Below the pieces are notes generated by a model that had not been told where the DNA came from, ran no database searches, and was given only the letters and a program-made list of their open reading frames with translations. Source: Paenibacillus sp. IHBB 10380 (GTDB lineage Bacteria > Bacillota > Bacilli > Paenibacillales > Paenibacillaceae). From it: 64,000 bases of DNA. The translations under genes and the position numbers were made by a program. The stretch lies in assembly GCF_000949425.1 (NCBI RefSeq), contig NZ_CP010976.1:434001-498000 (forward strand), given 5' to 3'. This document shows positions 43,381 through 51,712 of the stretch, piece by piece. Positions within the stretch are counted from its first letter, which is position 1, and every line of letters starts with the position of its first letter.

Positions 43381-43676
43381 GTTATCTTGGCAAACAGCAG
43401 GAGGCCAAAATTTCACTAGTGAATTCTATTGCTCTTAGTCAAAATGCACTTGCCCGAATTCTCAGCAGTATAGCAGACATCTCTTCCCATTCGGAAATAT
43501 CAGCCCGCAGCTTGCAAGACAATATAAGACTGCTTACGCAATATCAGAGCACGATGTGCCGGATGATGACAGGCATACAGCTACATTGTCATAAAGATGG
43601 TATACCTACATTACCCTGGCTGAATCTAACTCAAGTATCTAACCTCAATTTACCAAGTAGATTACAGGAGGAATAA
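43377..43676 (+). CDS. Small helical protein, family unknown (3 of 3)
   Basis: A 99-residue protein with the shared helix (SIALSQNALARILSSIADI) and a second helix (LLTQYQSTMCRMMTGIQLHC); the C-terminal 25 residues are a non-helical Leu/Asn/Pro tail. It overlaps the previous gene by four bases, and the basic protein follows after two bases. Confidence 0.6.
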   Translation: MSYLGKQQEAKISLVNSIALSQNALARILSSIADISSHSEISARSLQDNIRLLTQYQSTMCRMMTGIQLHCHKDGIPTLPWLNLTQVSNLNLPSRLQEE

Positions 43677-43678
43677 GG

Positions 43679-44062
43679 ATGGTTAATAAGAGGAGGCTAT
43701 TGCTTCTTAGAAAAGTAAGAGCCCAGCGTCATAGATTGTTGCTCTTACGGAGGAAACGCGCACTCAATATTCGCAGACGTAGACGTAGAACATTAAAGTT
43801 AGTAAGGTGGCGTCAACTTTCCCACGCCGCTTCAAGATGTAGAGAACGGAGTCTTAAGAAAAAAAGGCATCGTCGGAGGTCTAAAGAACCGAAGGTGTGT
43901 CTACCGGTTCTGACTGCTCTGCCGATCGTTGCAGAGAATGCTCCAACGGATGGTTCATACAATCAGACATTTGAAAAAATGTATAATGAAGGTTTCAATG
44001 CAGGATTCGCTAAAGGATTCGAAGATGGAAATTATATAGGTATAGGTTACCAGCCGAAGTAA
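43679..44062 (+). CDS. Strongly basic protein with C-terminal Y-G-F/G-F motif
   Basis: A 127-residue protein. The first 78 residues are about half Arg and Lys (for example RKRALNIRRRRRRTLKLVRW), recalling the basic repeats of Bacillus CotG-type coat proteins without their serine pattern. The C-terminal 35 residues are different: MYNEGFNAGFAKGFEDGNYI. A comparable YxxGYxxGYxxG stretch opens the CgeB-like protein encoded downstream, which suggests a shared docking or assembly motif. AGGAGG precedes the ATG. No function is known to me. Confidence 0.6.
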   Translation: MVNKRRLLLLRKVRAQRHRLLLLRRKRALNIRRRRRRTLKLVRWRQLSHAASRCRERSLKKKRHRRRSKEPKVCLPVLTALPIVAENAPTDGSYNQTFEKMYNEGFNAGFAKGFEDGNYIGIGYQPK

Positions 44063-44093
44063 GAAGAATATAGGATCTAGATTAGAACTACCG

Positions 44094-44137
44094 CAAGCCT
44101 TCAGGCTTCATGTTACAACATGAAGCCTGAAGGCTTG
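44094..44137. terminator. Perfect 21-base-pair hairpin after the basic protein gene
   Basis: Arms 44094-44114 (CAAGCCTTCAGGCTTCATG...) and 44117-44137 are exact inverse complements with a two-base loop. Only TTATCG follows, so the U-tract is weak; it may act as a terminator or an RNA stabiliser. Confidence 0.5.
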
Positions 44138-44257
44138 TTATCGTAATTACAGGGCATCCGCCAATTTCCTCATTTAAAGGCCATCGTCCACGATACATTA
44201 GCCTTTTCCGCATATAGTTATACAAGTCATATAAACCATGACAGACAGGATGATGAG

Positions 44258-44584
44258 GTGAAAACGGTAGTCCAAAGAAAAAAAAGCAACCACTACGTTT
44301 TATTACAGACCGGGTATGACATTGAGACCTACGTAACATTTACGGAGTTGCAAAATAAATTGAAATATAATCAGGAGCAGCAACGAATTGCTTATCGGGG
44401 ATGGGCCATTATAACGCGCAAAAAAGAGGGAGTGACCATATGCCGGAAATTCAGAGTATTACAGAGGCTAAGCAGCTTCATTCTAAATATCGAGGTTTTG
44501 AAGCAAGTCTTCAACAGCTGGATGCTCGATACCGGGATGGATATGAAGAAGGATATTTACGTGGACGAGCGAGTAAAATCATAA
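44258..44584 (+). CDS. Possible small protein overlapping the CgeB-like start
   Basis: A GTG start after GGATGATGAG opens a 108-codon frame. The first 60 residues (NHYVLLQTGYDIETYVTFTE, then YRGWAIITRKKEG) look protein-like, while the last 48 overlap the CgeB-like gene in another frame and look like a shadow. It could be a short real protein whose end was lost by frameshift. Confidence 0.3.
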   Translation: MKTVVQRKKSNHYVLLQTGYDIETYVTFTELQNKLKYNQEQQRIAYRGWAIITRKKEGVTICRKFRVLQRLSSFILNIEVLKQVFNSWMLDTGMDMKKDIYVDERVKS

Positions 44585-45585
44585 GTCAACCCCCAGAAAT
44601 CTTCTCGGTGAGACAGCTTCATATTCTATTTGTTTCATCAGGAAAGGGATATCCCTATTCACCTATCGATGAAGCCATTACAGCCACCTTGCAATCATTA
44701 GTAACCCGGGTAACTGTTATCAATTCTGGGACTTCGATTGCTGAAGCTGCTGTTCAACTTTCACCGGATCTTGTACTCATACTGGATGGAATGTTTATAA
44801 GCAGAGAGGAACTTGACCGCATACGTGAGCAAGGATTTCGCACAGCTGTTTGGCTAACAGATGATCCTTATTATTCGGATCTGACGATTACGAAGGTGCA
44901 ACATTACGACTTTGTATTTACACTAGAATTGAATTGCGTCAACCTGTATAAGCAATTGGGATGTGAACACGTTTATTATCTCCCTTTTGGTGTTCGAACA
45001 GAACACTATCAACCTCTTCTTGCCCAAGTTCCATCCTCACTAAAGCGTGATATCAGCTTGATTGGTTCTGGCTATTGGAATCGAATCCATTTCCTTCACC
45101 CCATCCTTCCACATTTGATGAAGTACAATACGAATTTCAATGGAATATGGTGGGATCGCCTGCCCGAATATCCTATTTATCAGCATAAGATCGAATTAGG
45201 GAAGTGGATGGGGCCTATAGAAACAGCAGCTGCATATAACGCTTCGAAAATTGTCATTAACCTGCATCGTTCTCATGATGACGATAGCGTCAACAATAAT
45301 TCACTTCATATTCCTGCAGCTTCTCCTAATCCTCGAACATTTGAAATATCAGCGTGTGGAACTTTGCAGATGAGCGATGCTAGAGATGACTTAGTACGAT
45401 TCTATGAACCTGGTAAGGAAATCGTCACTTATAGTTCTCCACAGGATTTTCTGGAGAAAATTGAGTTCTATCTTACGCATGAGAAAGAGCGACAGGAGAT
45501 AGCTTTGGCTGCTTTAGAGAGAACCTATAGAGATCATACGTATAACTCAAGAGTGAATGAGCTGTTATCCATCGTGTTTCCGTAA
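44440..45585 (+). CDS. CgeB-like spore maturation glycosyltransferase
   Basis: A 381-residue protein. The ATG at 44440 has GAGGGAG six bases upstream. After an N-terminal helix with YRDGYEEGYLRGRASK comes a two-Rossmann (GT-B) body: HILFVSSGKGYPYSPIDEA, VLILDGMFI, TAVWLTDDPYYSD, LPFGVRTEHYQPL and, in the C-terminal half, NASKIVINLHRSHDD and NPRTFEISACGTLQMSD. The order and motifs match the CgeB / DUF3880-glycosyltransferase family. In B. subtilis cgeB is expressed under sigma-K and GerE and is needed for the outer spore crust, which fits this neighbourhood. Confidence 0.8.
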   Translation: MPEIQSITEAKQLHSKYRGFEASLQQLDARYRDGYEEGYLRGRASKIISQPPEIFSVRQLHILFVSSGKGYPYSPIDEAITATLQSLVTRVTVINSGTSIAEAAVQLSPDLVLILDGMFISREELDRIREQGFRTAVWLTDDPYYSDLTITKVQHYDFVFTLELNCVNLYKQLGCEHVYYLPFGVRTEHYQPLLAQVPSSLKRDISLIGSGYWNRIHFLHPILPHLMKYNTNFNGIWWDRLPEYPIYQHKIELGKWMGPIETAAAYNASKIVINLHRSHDDDSVNNNSLHIPAASPNPRTFEISACGTLQMSDARDDLVRFYEPGKEIVTYSSPQDFLEKIEFYLTHEKERQEIALAALERTYRDHTYNSRVNELLSIVFP

Positions 45586-45639
45586 GTGAAGGGAATCGCT
45601 CCTTTTAGATGTAAAATATGGACGTATGGAGGGGAATAA

Positions 45640-45699
45640 ATGTCGTACCCGTACCAATATCAATCTAATATATTATACAACCTAGGTGTAAGGAGGTAA
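45640..45699 (+). CDS. Possible 19-residue leader peptide
   Basis: ATG with GGAGGGGAATAA directly upstream; the frame reads MSYPYQYQSNILYNLGVRR then TAA. The Tyr-rich sequence is unknown. The stop lies within the next ribosome site (AAGGAGGTAA). Confidence 0.3.
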   Translation: MSYPYQYQSNILYNLGVRR

Positions 45700-45703
45700 G
45701 AGT

Positions 45704-45745
45704 TTGTCCCAGTACCTATTAAGGTGGTCGAAACTTAAACGATGA
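45704..45745 (+). CDS. Possible 13-residue coupling peptide ahead of the GT4 gene
   Basis: TTG with AAGGAGG seven bases upstream; MSQYLLRWSKLKR then TGA, which overlaps the ATG of the following glycosyltransferase (ATGA). That gene lacks a ribosome site of its own, so translation probably passes to it by termination-reinitiation. Confidence 0.35.
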   Translation: MSQYLLRWSKLKR

Positions 45746-47127
45746 AGAAACCTAAACTCATGCTATTCTGCCACGTGAGTAATATCGAGAGCATAACAGG
45801 CTCTGAGAAGCTCCTATTACTGTTTTGTCGTCATATATCCGCTAGTTTTGATTGTATCTTAGTTGCACCGCAAGAGGGGAAATTCACAACATACGCAAGA
45901 CAGCAACAGACAGAGGTGCGAATTCAGCCTTATCCGTTGCACTACGAAATGTATACACCTCATGCCAATCTACTGAACGATGTGGAGGCGTATAGAAACG
46001 CGCCTAATTATGATGCTATCCTGAGATTAATTGTGGAAATTTCTCCAAATGTGGTTTTGACGAATACATGTGTAAATATAGTCCCGGCTATGGCTGCCAA
46101 GTCATTAGGGATTCCTGTCGTTTGGAAATTAACTGAAGTCATCACGGAGAATGCCTATACTTCTTTGGCGGTGCAATGGATAGACCAAAATAGTGACTGG
46201 GTGATTGCTATTTCCCATGCGGTAGCACAAAGTTTTGTAGGAAATATGACTTCCCCCATCTCTATTTTGTATCCTTCTATAGGGCTTCGTATGAACGATA
46301 TCCTGTTGAATCAGAATCTACGTATTCTCAAACGTAAAGCTCTTGAGCTGAGTTCCAACGAATCATGTATCGGTTATATATCATCCTTCATCTATGAGGA
46401 TAAAGGACTCAAGCAGTATATAGAGATGGCGTTATTACTCTGTGTAACTCACCCTGATGCAAGGTTTCTTGTTATTGGGAGTTCTATAGATAATGGTTAC
46501 TTTGATGCTTGCGTTTGTAATGTAAAAGAGTCAGGTTACGAATCCCGCTTCACTTTTATCCCCTATGTAAAGACGGTCCACCCTATATATTGTGCTATGG
46601 ACATTCTAGTTATTCCCAGTATGGTCAATGAGGGCTTTGGGTTGACAGCTTTGGAAGGATTAGCGTCTGCTAAACCAGTCGTGACGTTCTCTTCAGGTGG
46701 TTTAGTGGAAATGATGCAGAGCATAGGTAATCAGGATCGGCTTGTTGGTACAGGTGACAGTCAAGGACTGGCTACAAAAGTAGCCTATTTACTTGATCAT
46801 CCAGACGAAGCTGCGGCTATAGGTAAACACAATCAAGTAATAGCTAATACACTTTATGGAATAGATTCATTCATGCAGAAATTGCTGGAGATGATCCAGC
46901 ACTGGGGTCATGTACATCCTGAATGGTTTATAGAGCCTATTCTCTCTCCATTCCAATTTCAATTACAGCCTTCTACAAGGAAGGCTATTCATGCTAGGCG
47001 TAAGAAAAGACTTGATCGCCGCAAAAAAAGAGCTGTTCAGAAGAAAATAATCCGGAAGAAAAGTAGATCCTTGAAGAGGAGAATTCTTCGTGAAAGGGGA
47101 AAGTTTCTGAAAAAACGCTATGCTTAA
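45742..47127 (+). CDS. GT4-family glycosyltransferase with Arg/Lys tail
   Basis: A 461-residue GT-B enzyme. The N-terminal domain has NIESITGSEKLLLLFCRHIS; the donor-binding C-terminal domain has IGYISSFIYEDKGLKQYIEM and IPSMVNEGFGLTALEGLAS (GFGLTALEG, the E-x7-E region). The last 50 residues are a lysine/arginine tail (RKKRLDRRKKRAVQKKIIRK), not part of the fold. The start overlaps the TGA of a 13-codon upstream frame. Confidence 0.8.
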   Translation: MKKPKLMLFCHVSNIESITGSEKLLLLFCRHISASFDCILVAPQEGKFTTYARQQQTEVRIQPYPLHYEMYTPHANLLNDVEAYRNAPNYDAILRLIVEISPNVVLTNTCVNIVPAMAAKSLGIPVVWKLTEVITENAYTSLAVQWIDQNSDWVIAISHAVAQSFVGNMTSPISILYPSIGLRMNDILLNQNLRILKRKALELSSNESCIGYISSFIYEDKGLKQYIEMALLLCVTHPDARFLVIGSSIDNGYFDACVCNVKESGYESRFTFIPYVKTVHPIYCAMDILVIPSMVNEGFGLTALEGLASAKPVVTFSSGGLVEMMQSIGNQDRLVGTGDSQGLATKVAYLLDHPDEAAAIGKHNQVIANTLYGIDSFMQKLLEMIQHWGHVHPEWFIEPILSPFQFQLQPSTRKAIHARRKKRLDRRKKRAVQKKIIRKKSRSLKRRILRERGKFLKKRYA

Positions 47128-47171
47128 GGCATCGTAAGAAACTGAAAAGAAGAAGGTAGGGAAGCGAAAAC

Positions 47172-48263
47172 ATGAGAATTATGACGATTTTGGGTACACG
47201 TCCCGAAATTATCAGGCTCAGCTTGATCCTTCCTAAGCTGGACCGATATGCACAGAGACATGTACTAGTACACACAGGGCAAAATTTCACAGAGAGCCTA
47301 AGTGGTGTGTTTTTTCGGGAGATGGGTCTACGAGAGCCTGACTATATATTACAAGATGCGGCAGCCTCCCTAGGAGGTCAGTTGGCATCGATGTTTCTAC
47401 AACTAGAGCCTATTCTGGTTCAAGAGAAGCCAGATGCAATTCTACTCTTGGGGGATACCAATAGTGCATTATGTGCGATCCTAAGCGAGAGACTTGGCTA
47501 TCCTGTCGTGCATATGGAAGCAGGTAATCGTTGCTTTGACTTGAATGTTCCAGAGGAAAAAAATCGGCGTATCATCGATGCCATTTCTTCTATTAATATG
47601 CCATACACGCAACAGAGTAAAGAACATCTCATACGTGAAGGTGTTCCAAGTCAGCGCATTGTATTGACTGGTAATCCGATCTATGAGGTTATGCAGCATT
47701 ATGAATCTAAGGTGTTGAATAGCGATGTGCTGAATCGCCTTTCGCTGAAACCTGATGAATATTTTCTTGTAACTACTCATCGTTCGGAGAATGTAGATCG
47801 ACCTGATCATTTGTTTCAAATTATGAGTGGATTGAACGCCGTTGCTGAGACACATGGACGTCGTCTCATATGTAGTATTCATCCACGAACAGCTTCTCAA
47901 ATTACGAAGCATTTGCAATTAAAGATGCATCCACTAGTGGAATTTCATGAGCCCTTCGGATTCTTCGATTTTATTATGCTTGAGCGCCAAGCTTGCTGCG
48001 CTCTTACTGACAGTGGAACTGTTCAGGAGGAATGTTGCATCTTGCATATTCCAACCGTTACGATGCGTTGGACTACAGAACGCCCAGAGACTGTGGATTG
48101 TGGTAGCAATATTGTATCTGGTGTAGATGCTGTAGCTATAGCGAATTCGGCATCCATGATGTTGAACATGCCAAGAAGGTGGCAGTGCCCAGAAGGATAC
48201 TTGGTAGACAATGTATCGGATAAGGTTATCAAATTTATGCTTGGAGGGAAAGTATATGTTTGA
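47172..48263 (+). CDS. UDP-GlcNAc 2-epimerase-like enzyme (FnlC/CapG/WbjD type)
   Basis: A 363-residue enzyme of the WecB fold: MTILGTRPEIIRL, VHTGQNF, LLGDTNSAL, HMEAGNRCFDLNVPEEKNRR and TVQEECCILHIPTVTMRWTTERPE. The NRCFDLNVPEE wording is typical of FnlC/CapG, the last step of UDP-N-acetyl-L-fucosamine synthesis, rather than of plain WecB (usually ETGLRT or AGNRS). The next two genes are the expected FnlA- and FnlB-type enzymes. It overlaps the next gene by eight bases. Confidence 0.82.
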   Translation: MRIMTILGTRPEIIRLSLILPKLDRYAQRHVLVHTGQNFTESLSGVFFREMGLREPDYILQDAAASLGGQLASMFLQLEPILVQEKPDAILLLGDTNSALCAILSERLGYPVVHMEAGNRCFDLNVPEEKNRRIIDAISSINMPYTQQSKEHLIREGVPSQRIVLTGNPIYEVMQHYESKVLNSDVLNRLSLKPDEYFLVTTHRSENVDRPDHLFQIMSGLNAVAETHGRRLICSIHPRTASQITKHLQLKMHPLVEFHEPFGFFDFIMLERQACCALTDSGTVQEECCILHIPTVTMRWTTERPETVDCGSNIVSGVDAVAIANSASMMLNMPRRWQCPEGYLVDNVSDKVIKFMLGGKVYV

Positions 48264-49242
48264 AAATCAGCGTATTTTGGTAACAGGAGGGACAGGATCT
48301 TGGGGGCAGGAGCTCATTACACAGCTGTTGCCACGTCAGCCTAAGGAAGTCATTATTTATTCACGTAATGAGTCTACTCAGGTAGCGATGAGTCGTCAAT
48401 TTGAGAGCGATCTACTAAGTTTCTGTATTGGCGATATTAGAGATCGTGAGGCACTAACCGTGGCCTGCCAAGAGGTGGATTATATATTCCATTTAGCAGC
48501 ACTTAAGCATGTGCCCATATGCGAAGAACAGCCTTACGAAGCGCTTAAGACCAATGTCATCGGAACACAGAATGTGATTGAGGCGGCTATTGAGAATCGT
48601 GTGAAGAAGGTCATTTATATATCTACAGATAAAGCTGCTAATCCATCCAACTTCTATGGCATGACTAAAGCAATCGGTGAAAAATTAATTGTGTACGCCA
48701 ATCTGCTACGTAGTCAGACTCAATTTGTTACTGTACGCGGTGGGAATGTGTTAGGTACAAATGGTAGTGTTGTCCACCTATTCATGGATCAAATTGAGCG
48801 CAAAAAACTAGTCAACATAACAGATATGAGAATGACACGATTCTTCCTAACGCTGCCAGATGCGATTACATTATTGTTCAAGGCATCTATTGAAAGTGTA
48901 GGTGGAGAAATATTCATCATGACGATGCCAACTTGTCGTATCGTAGATTTAGCTGAGGTACTCATTGAAGCTTCAGGAATGGAGTATGTGAGTATGATTG
49001 AAACAGGCATTCGTCCAGGGGAGAAAATCCATGAGATCTTGATGAGTGACTATGAGAGCCAAACAACGATTGTTTTCGATGATCAATATCTTGTAATCCT
49101 TCCTACCATTGATATTCCCTATGTGAAAAAACATTACAGTCGTTATCCTCATGTTTCTTTCAGTAGTTTCAGCTCGGAACAAAATATTATGACGAAAGAG
49201 GAGATTAAAGATATTCTCGTCCGAGGAGGCTTCTTGTCATGA
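48256..49242 (+). CDS. UDP-GlcNAc 4,6-dehydratase/5-epimerase (FnlA/CapE/WbjB type)
   Basis: A 328-residue SDR; the ATG at 48256 has GGAGGG upstream inside the end of the previous gene. TGGTGSWGQELITQLL binds NAD, STDKAANPSNFYGMTKA carries the Ser/Tyr/Lys catalytic set, and PGEKIHEIL is the family's C-terminal mark. Expected reaction: UDP-GlcNAc to UDP-2-acetamido-2,6-dideoxy-4-hexulose(s), the first step toward UDP-L-FucNAc. Confidence 0.85.
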   Translation: MFENQRILVTGGTGSWGQELITQLLPRQPKEVIIYSRNESTQVAMSRQFESDLLSFCIGDIRDREALTVACQEVDYIFHLAALKHVPICEEQPYEALKTNVIGTQNVIEAAIENRVKKVIYISTDKAANPSNFYGMTKAIGEKLIVYANLLRSQTQFVTVRGGNVLGTNGSVVHLFMDQIERKKLVNITDMRMTRFFLTLPDAITLLFKASIESVGGEIFIMTMPTCRIVDLAEVLIEASGMEYVSMIETGIRPGEKIHEILMSDYESQTTIVFDDQYLVILPTIDIPYVKKHYSRYPHVSFSSFSSEQNIMTKEEIKDILVRGGFLS

Positions 49243-50066
49243 AGCTGCTGATTTTAGGCGGGAACGGCATGGCAGGGCATATGCTAGTTGATTATTTCAA
49301 GAGACAAGGGAAGCATAGTGTGTTCTACACAACGAGAAATGAGAAGGACCCCTCAGGTCTTATTCTAGACGTATCGGATATGCATAAGGTGGAACAAATG
49401 ATTGAAGTTGTCCATCCTGAGGTAGTCATTAACGCAATTGGAGTACTCAATCAACATGCCAAGGAAGACATTATTCGGGCTTATCGTATTAATGGTTTGT
49501 TGCCCCATCGTCTTCAAGCTGCTGCTGATCACATTTCTGCACGTCTCATTCATATTAGTACAGATTGCGTATTTCTAGGAACCCGTGGTCAGTATGTAGA
49601 GGAGGAATGCCCAGATGGAGTCACACCCTATGCCGTGACGAAGGCATTGGGTGAAGTTCGTATGCAGGGTCATTTAACGATACGCACCTCCATCATTGGA
49701 CCTGAGATTCGCTCTAATGGTATAGGTCTGATGAATTGGTTCATGAAGCAGCATGGAGAAGTTCTTGGATATAAGTGTGTATTATGGAATGGAATAACGA
49801 CCCTAGAGCTTGCAAAAGCGATAGACCATTTCTTGGACACAGATACCTCTGGTATTGTTCATTTAGCTCAAAGTACCTCTATAAGTAAATATAACTTGCT
49901 TCTAATGATGAAGGATATATGGGAGAGAAGAGATATTCACGTCATTCCAGATGATAGTCTTAAACAAGATAGAACGTTGAAGACAACGCGTCGTGATGTG
50001 ACTTATTCCGTACCTCCTTATAGATTCATGCTTGAAGAACTTGCTGTTTGGATGAACATGCGATGA
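49239..50066 (+). CDS. SDR sugar reductase (FnlB/WbjC, RmlD-like)
   Basis: A 275-residue RmlD-superfamily reductase with LLILGGNGMAGHMLVDYF, VINAIGVLNQ, HISTDCVFLGTRGQYVEE and YAVTKALGEV (YxxxK). Together with the genes on either side it completes the FnlA-FnlB-FnlC set, in which it would reduce the 4-keto intermediate. ATGA overlaps at both ends show translational coupling. Confidence 0.8.
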   Translation: MKLLILGGNGMAGHMLVDYFKRQGKHSVFYTTRNEKDPSGLILDVSDMHKVEQMIEVVHPEVVINAIGVLNQHAKEDIIRAYRINGLLPHRLQAAADHISARLIHISTDCVFLGTRGQYVEEECPDGVTPYAVTKALGEVRMQGHLTIRTSIIGPEIRSNGIGLMNWFMKQHGEVLGYKCVLWNGITTLELAKAIDHFLDTDTSGIVHLAQSTSISKYNLLLMMKDIWERRDIHVIPDDSLKQDRTLKTTRRDVTYSVPPYRFMLEELAVWMNMR

Positions 50067-50977
50067 AGGAACAGACATTGCTTATTACAGGTGCTAATGG
50101 ATTTACAGGAAGGCATGCTTGTGATTATTTTGCAACGAAGGGAATTAGAGTTATCGCCGTGATCCGTCGCCCTGATAGTCTGCCACCCATTGCAGGAGTT
50201 GAACCATGGGTTTGTGATTTGACCGTGAAAGATGAAGTACAGACATTGGTTCATCATGTGAGACCAGACTTTGTTCTGCATTTAGCAGGCAAAAACTCGG
50301 TTCCTGAATCATGGATCGATCCTTTGCTATACATGGAGAACAATATATTAGCCACTTTAACTTTGCTTGATGCATTACGTAGCCATCCAGAAAGTCATAT
50401 TCTTATTGTAAGTTCACGTTTGAAGTTTACGCTGGCTACCCCTCCTCGCCCTCCACATCCTTATAGTTTGAGTAAAACGTTGGAGGAGTGTGCTGTATTG
50501 TCATGGAGGGAATTGTTTCAACAGCATATATTACTAGCCGAGCCGAGTAATCTAATGGGACCAGGACCCTCCACGGGAATTTGTGCATTGCTTGCTAGAC
50601 ATATTGTCAATAGTGAGCAGGGAAAGGATATGAATTCTTTTCGTATATCCTCACGTTATGACACGCGAGATTTCGTGGATGTAAGGGATGCTATTCTAGC
50701 TTACGATCTAATTCTTGAGAAGGGGGAGTCGGGGAGGGTGTATCCAATATGTTCTGGTGTGAAGCGTTCACTAGGAGATATTGCGACTTCTATGGTTGAG
50801 TTGGCCAAAGTACCCATCCTATTGGAAATGGGTCATGCTCCACAGTCCTCTTGGATAGATGATGAATGCCAGTCTAAGGATTTGTATGATATGGGATGGA
50901 AGCCCCAAATCCCTTGGGAGCAATCTCTTCTTGATATTATGGAGTACTTTCGTACTGAGGGGGTAAAGGGAGAATGA
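50063..50977 (+). CDS. NAD-dependent sugar epimerase/reductase (Rmd/GDP-mannose dehydratase-like)
   Basis: A 304-residue extended SDR starting at the ATGA overlap (50063). TGANGFTGRHACDYFATKGI, LHLAGKNSVPESW, VSSRLKF and YSLSKTLEECAVLSW (YxxxK) are visible, then YDTRDFVDVRDAILAY. The last block is typical of GDP-6-deoxy-4-keto-mannose reductases (Rmd) and GDP-mannose dehydratases, so a GDP-D-rhamnose or related 6-deoxyhexose is possible. A matching gmd is not seen in the window. Confidence 0.7.
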   Translation: MKEQTLLITGANGFTGRHACDYFATKGIRVIAVIRRPDSLPPIAGVEPWVCDLTVKDEVQTLVHHVRPDFVLHLAGKNSVPESWIDPLLYMENNILATLTLLDALRSHPESHILIVSSRLKFTLATPPRPPHPYSLSKTLEECAVLSWRELFQQHILLAEPSNLMGPGPSTGICALLARHIVNSEQGKDMNSFRISSRYDTRDFVDVRDAILAYDLILEKGESGRVYPICSGVKRSLGDIATSMVELAKVPILLEMGHAPQSSWIDDECQSKDLYDMGWKPQIPWEQSLLDIMEYFRTEGVKGE

Positions 50978-51693
50978 CAAGACCATTGGTAAGCGTAGTA
51001 ATTCCTTTTTATAATTGCCCTTATATTGATCAAGCGATACAATCAGCACTTTCGCAAACCTATACCCCGCTTGAGATTATCGTTGTAGACGACGGTTCTA
51101 CACAGCATGTAGATAAAATCACTCCCTATCTTCCGTATATAAATTATTTGGGTAAAAGTAATGGGGGGACAGCAACGGCTCTTAATCGCGGAATTGTACA
51201 CGCCACAGGACAGTATGTGGCTTGGCTTAGTTCTGATGATATATTCTATCCAGCTAAAATCAATAATCAGGTTCTCTTTATGCAGGAACATTATGCTTAT
51301 ATATCTTATACAAATTTTAATCTAATTGATGCAGCCAGTAACGTGACACAAGAGAAAGCAGGTGCATCTTTCTGTACTGTGAAGGACTTTTATAGCTGTT
51401 TCATACATGGAAATCCAGTGAATGGATGCACAGTTATGATGAGAAAGGAACTGTTTGGCTTTATTGGATTATTTGATGAAGGGCTACCTTACACACATGA
51501 TTTCGATCTGTGGTATCGCGTCATGTTGGGTGGATACTACTTTCCTTTTCTTAACGAATCGTTAACAGCATACCGCATTCATGATGAGATGGGATCGTTA
51601 AGACATCAAGCTACGATCCAACAAGAAATTGTTGCTACTAAGGCTCGTTATTATGATCCGTTCGTGCAATTTCTGCAAAGACTTGGAGGTTAG
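50974..51693 (+). CDS. GT2-family glycosyltransferase, SpsA-like (tandem copy 1)
   Basis: A 239-residue GT-A enzyme with SVVIPFYNCPYIDQAIQSA, VVDDGSTQHVD, SNGGTATALNRGI, AWLSSDDIFYP (SSDD metal site) and FDEGLPYTHDFDLWYR. Most of these blocks recur in the next gene, so the two are tandem duplicates. It resembles spore-coat SpsA-type transferases in size and layout. ATGA overlap with the preceding gene. Confidence 0.82.
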   Translation: MTRPLVSVVIPFYNCPYIDQAIQSALSQTYTPLEIIVVDDGSTQHVDKITPYLPYINYLGKSNGGTATALNRGIVHATGQYVAWLSSDDIFYPAKINNQVLFMQEHYAYISYTNFNLIDAASNVTQEKAGASFCTVKDFYSCFIHGNPVNGCTVMMRKELFGFIGLFDEGLPYTHDFDLWYRVMLGGYYFPFLNESLTAYRIHDEMGSLRHQATIQQEIVATKARYYDPFVQFLQRLGG

Positions 51694-51712
51694 AAGAAAG
51701 GAGGGAAGTAGC

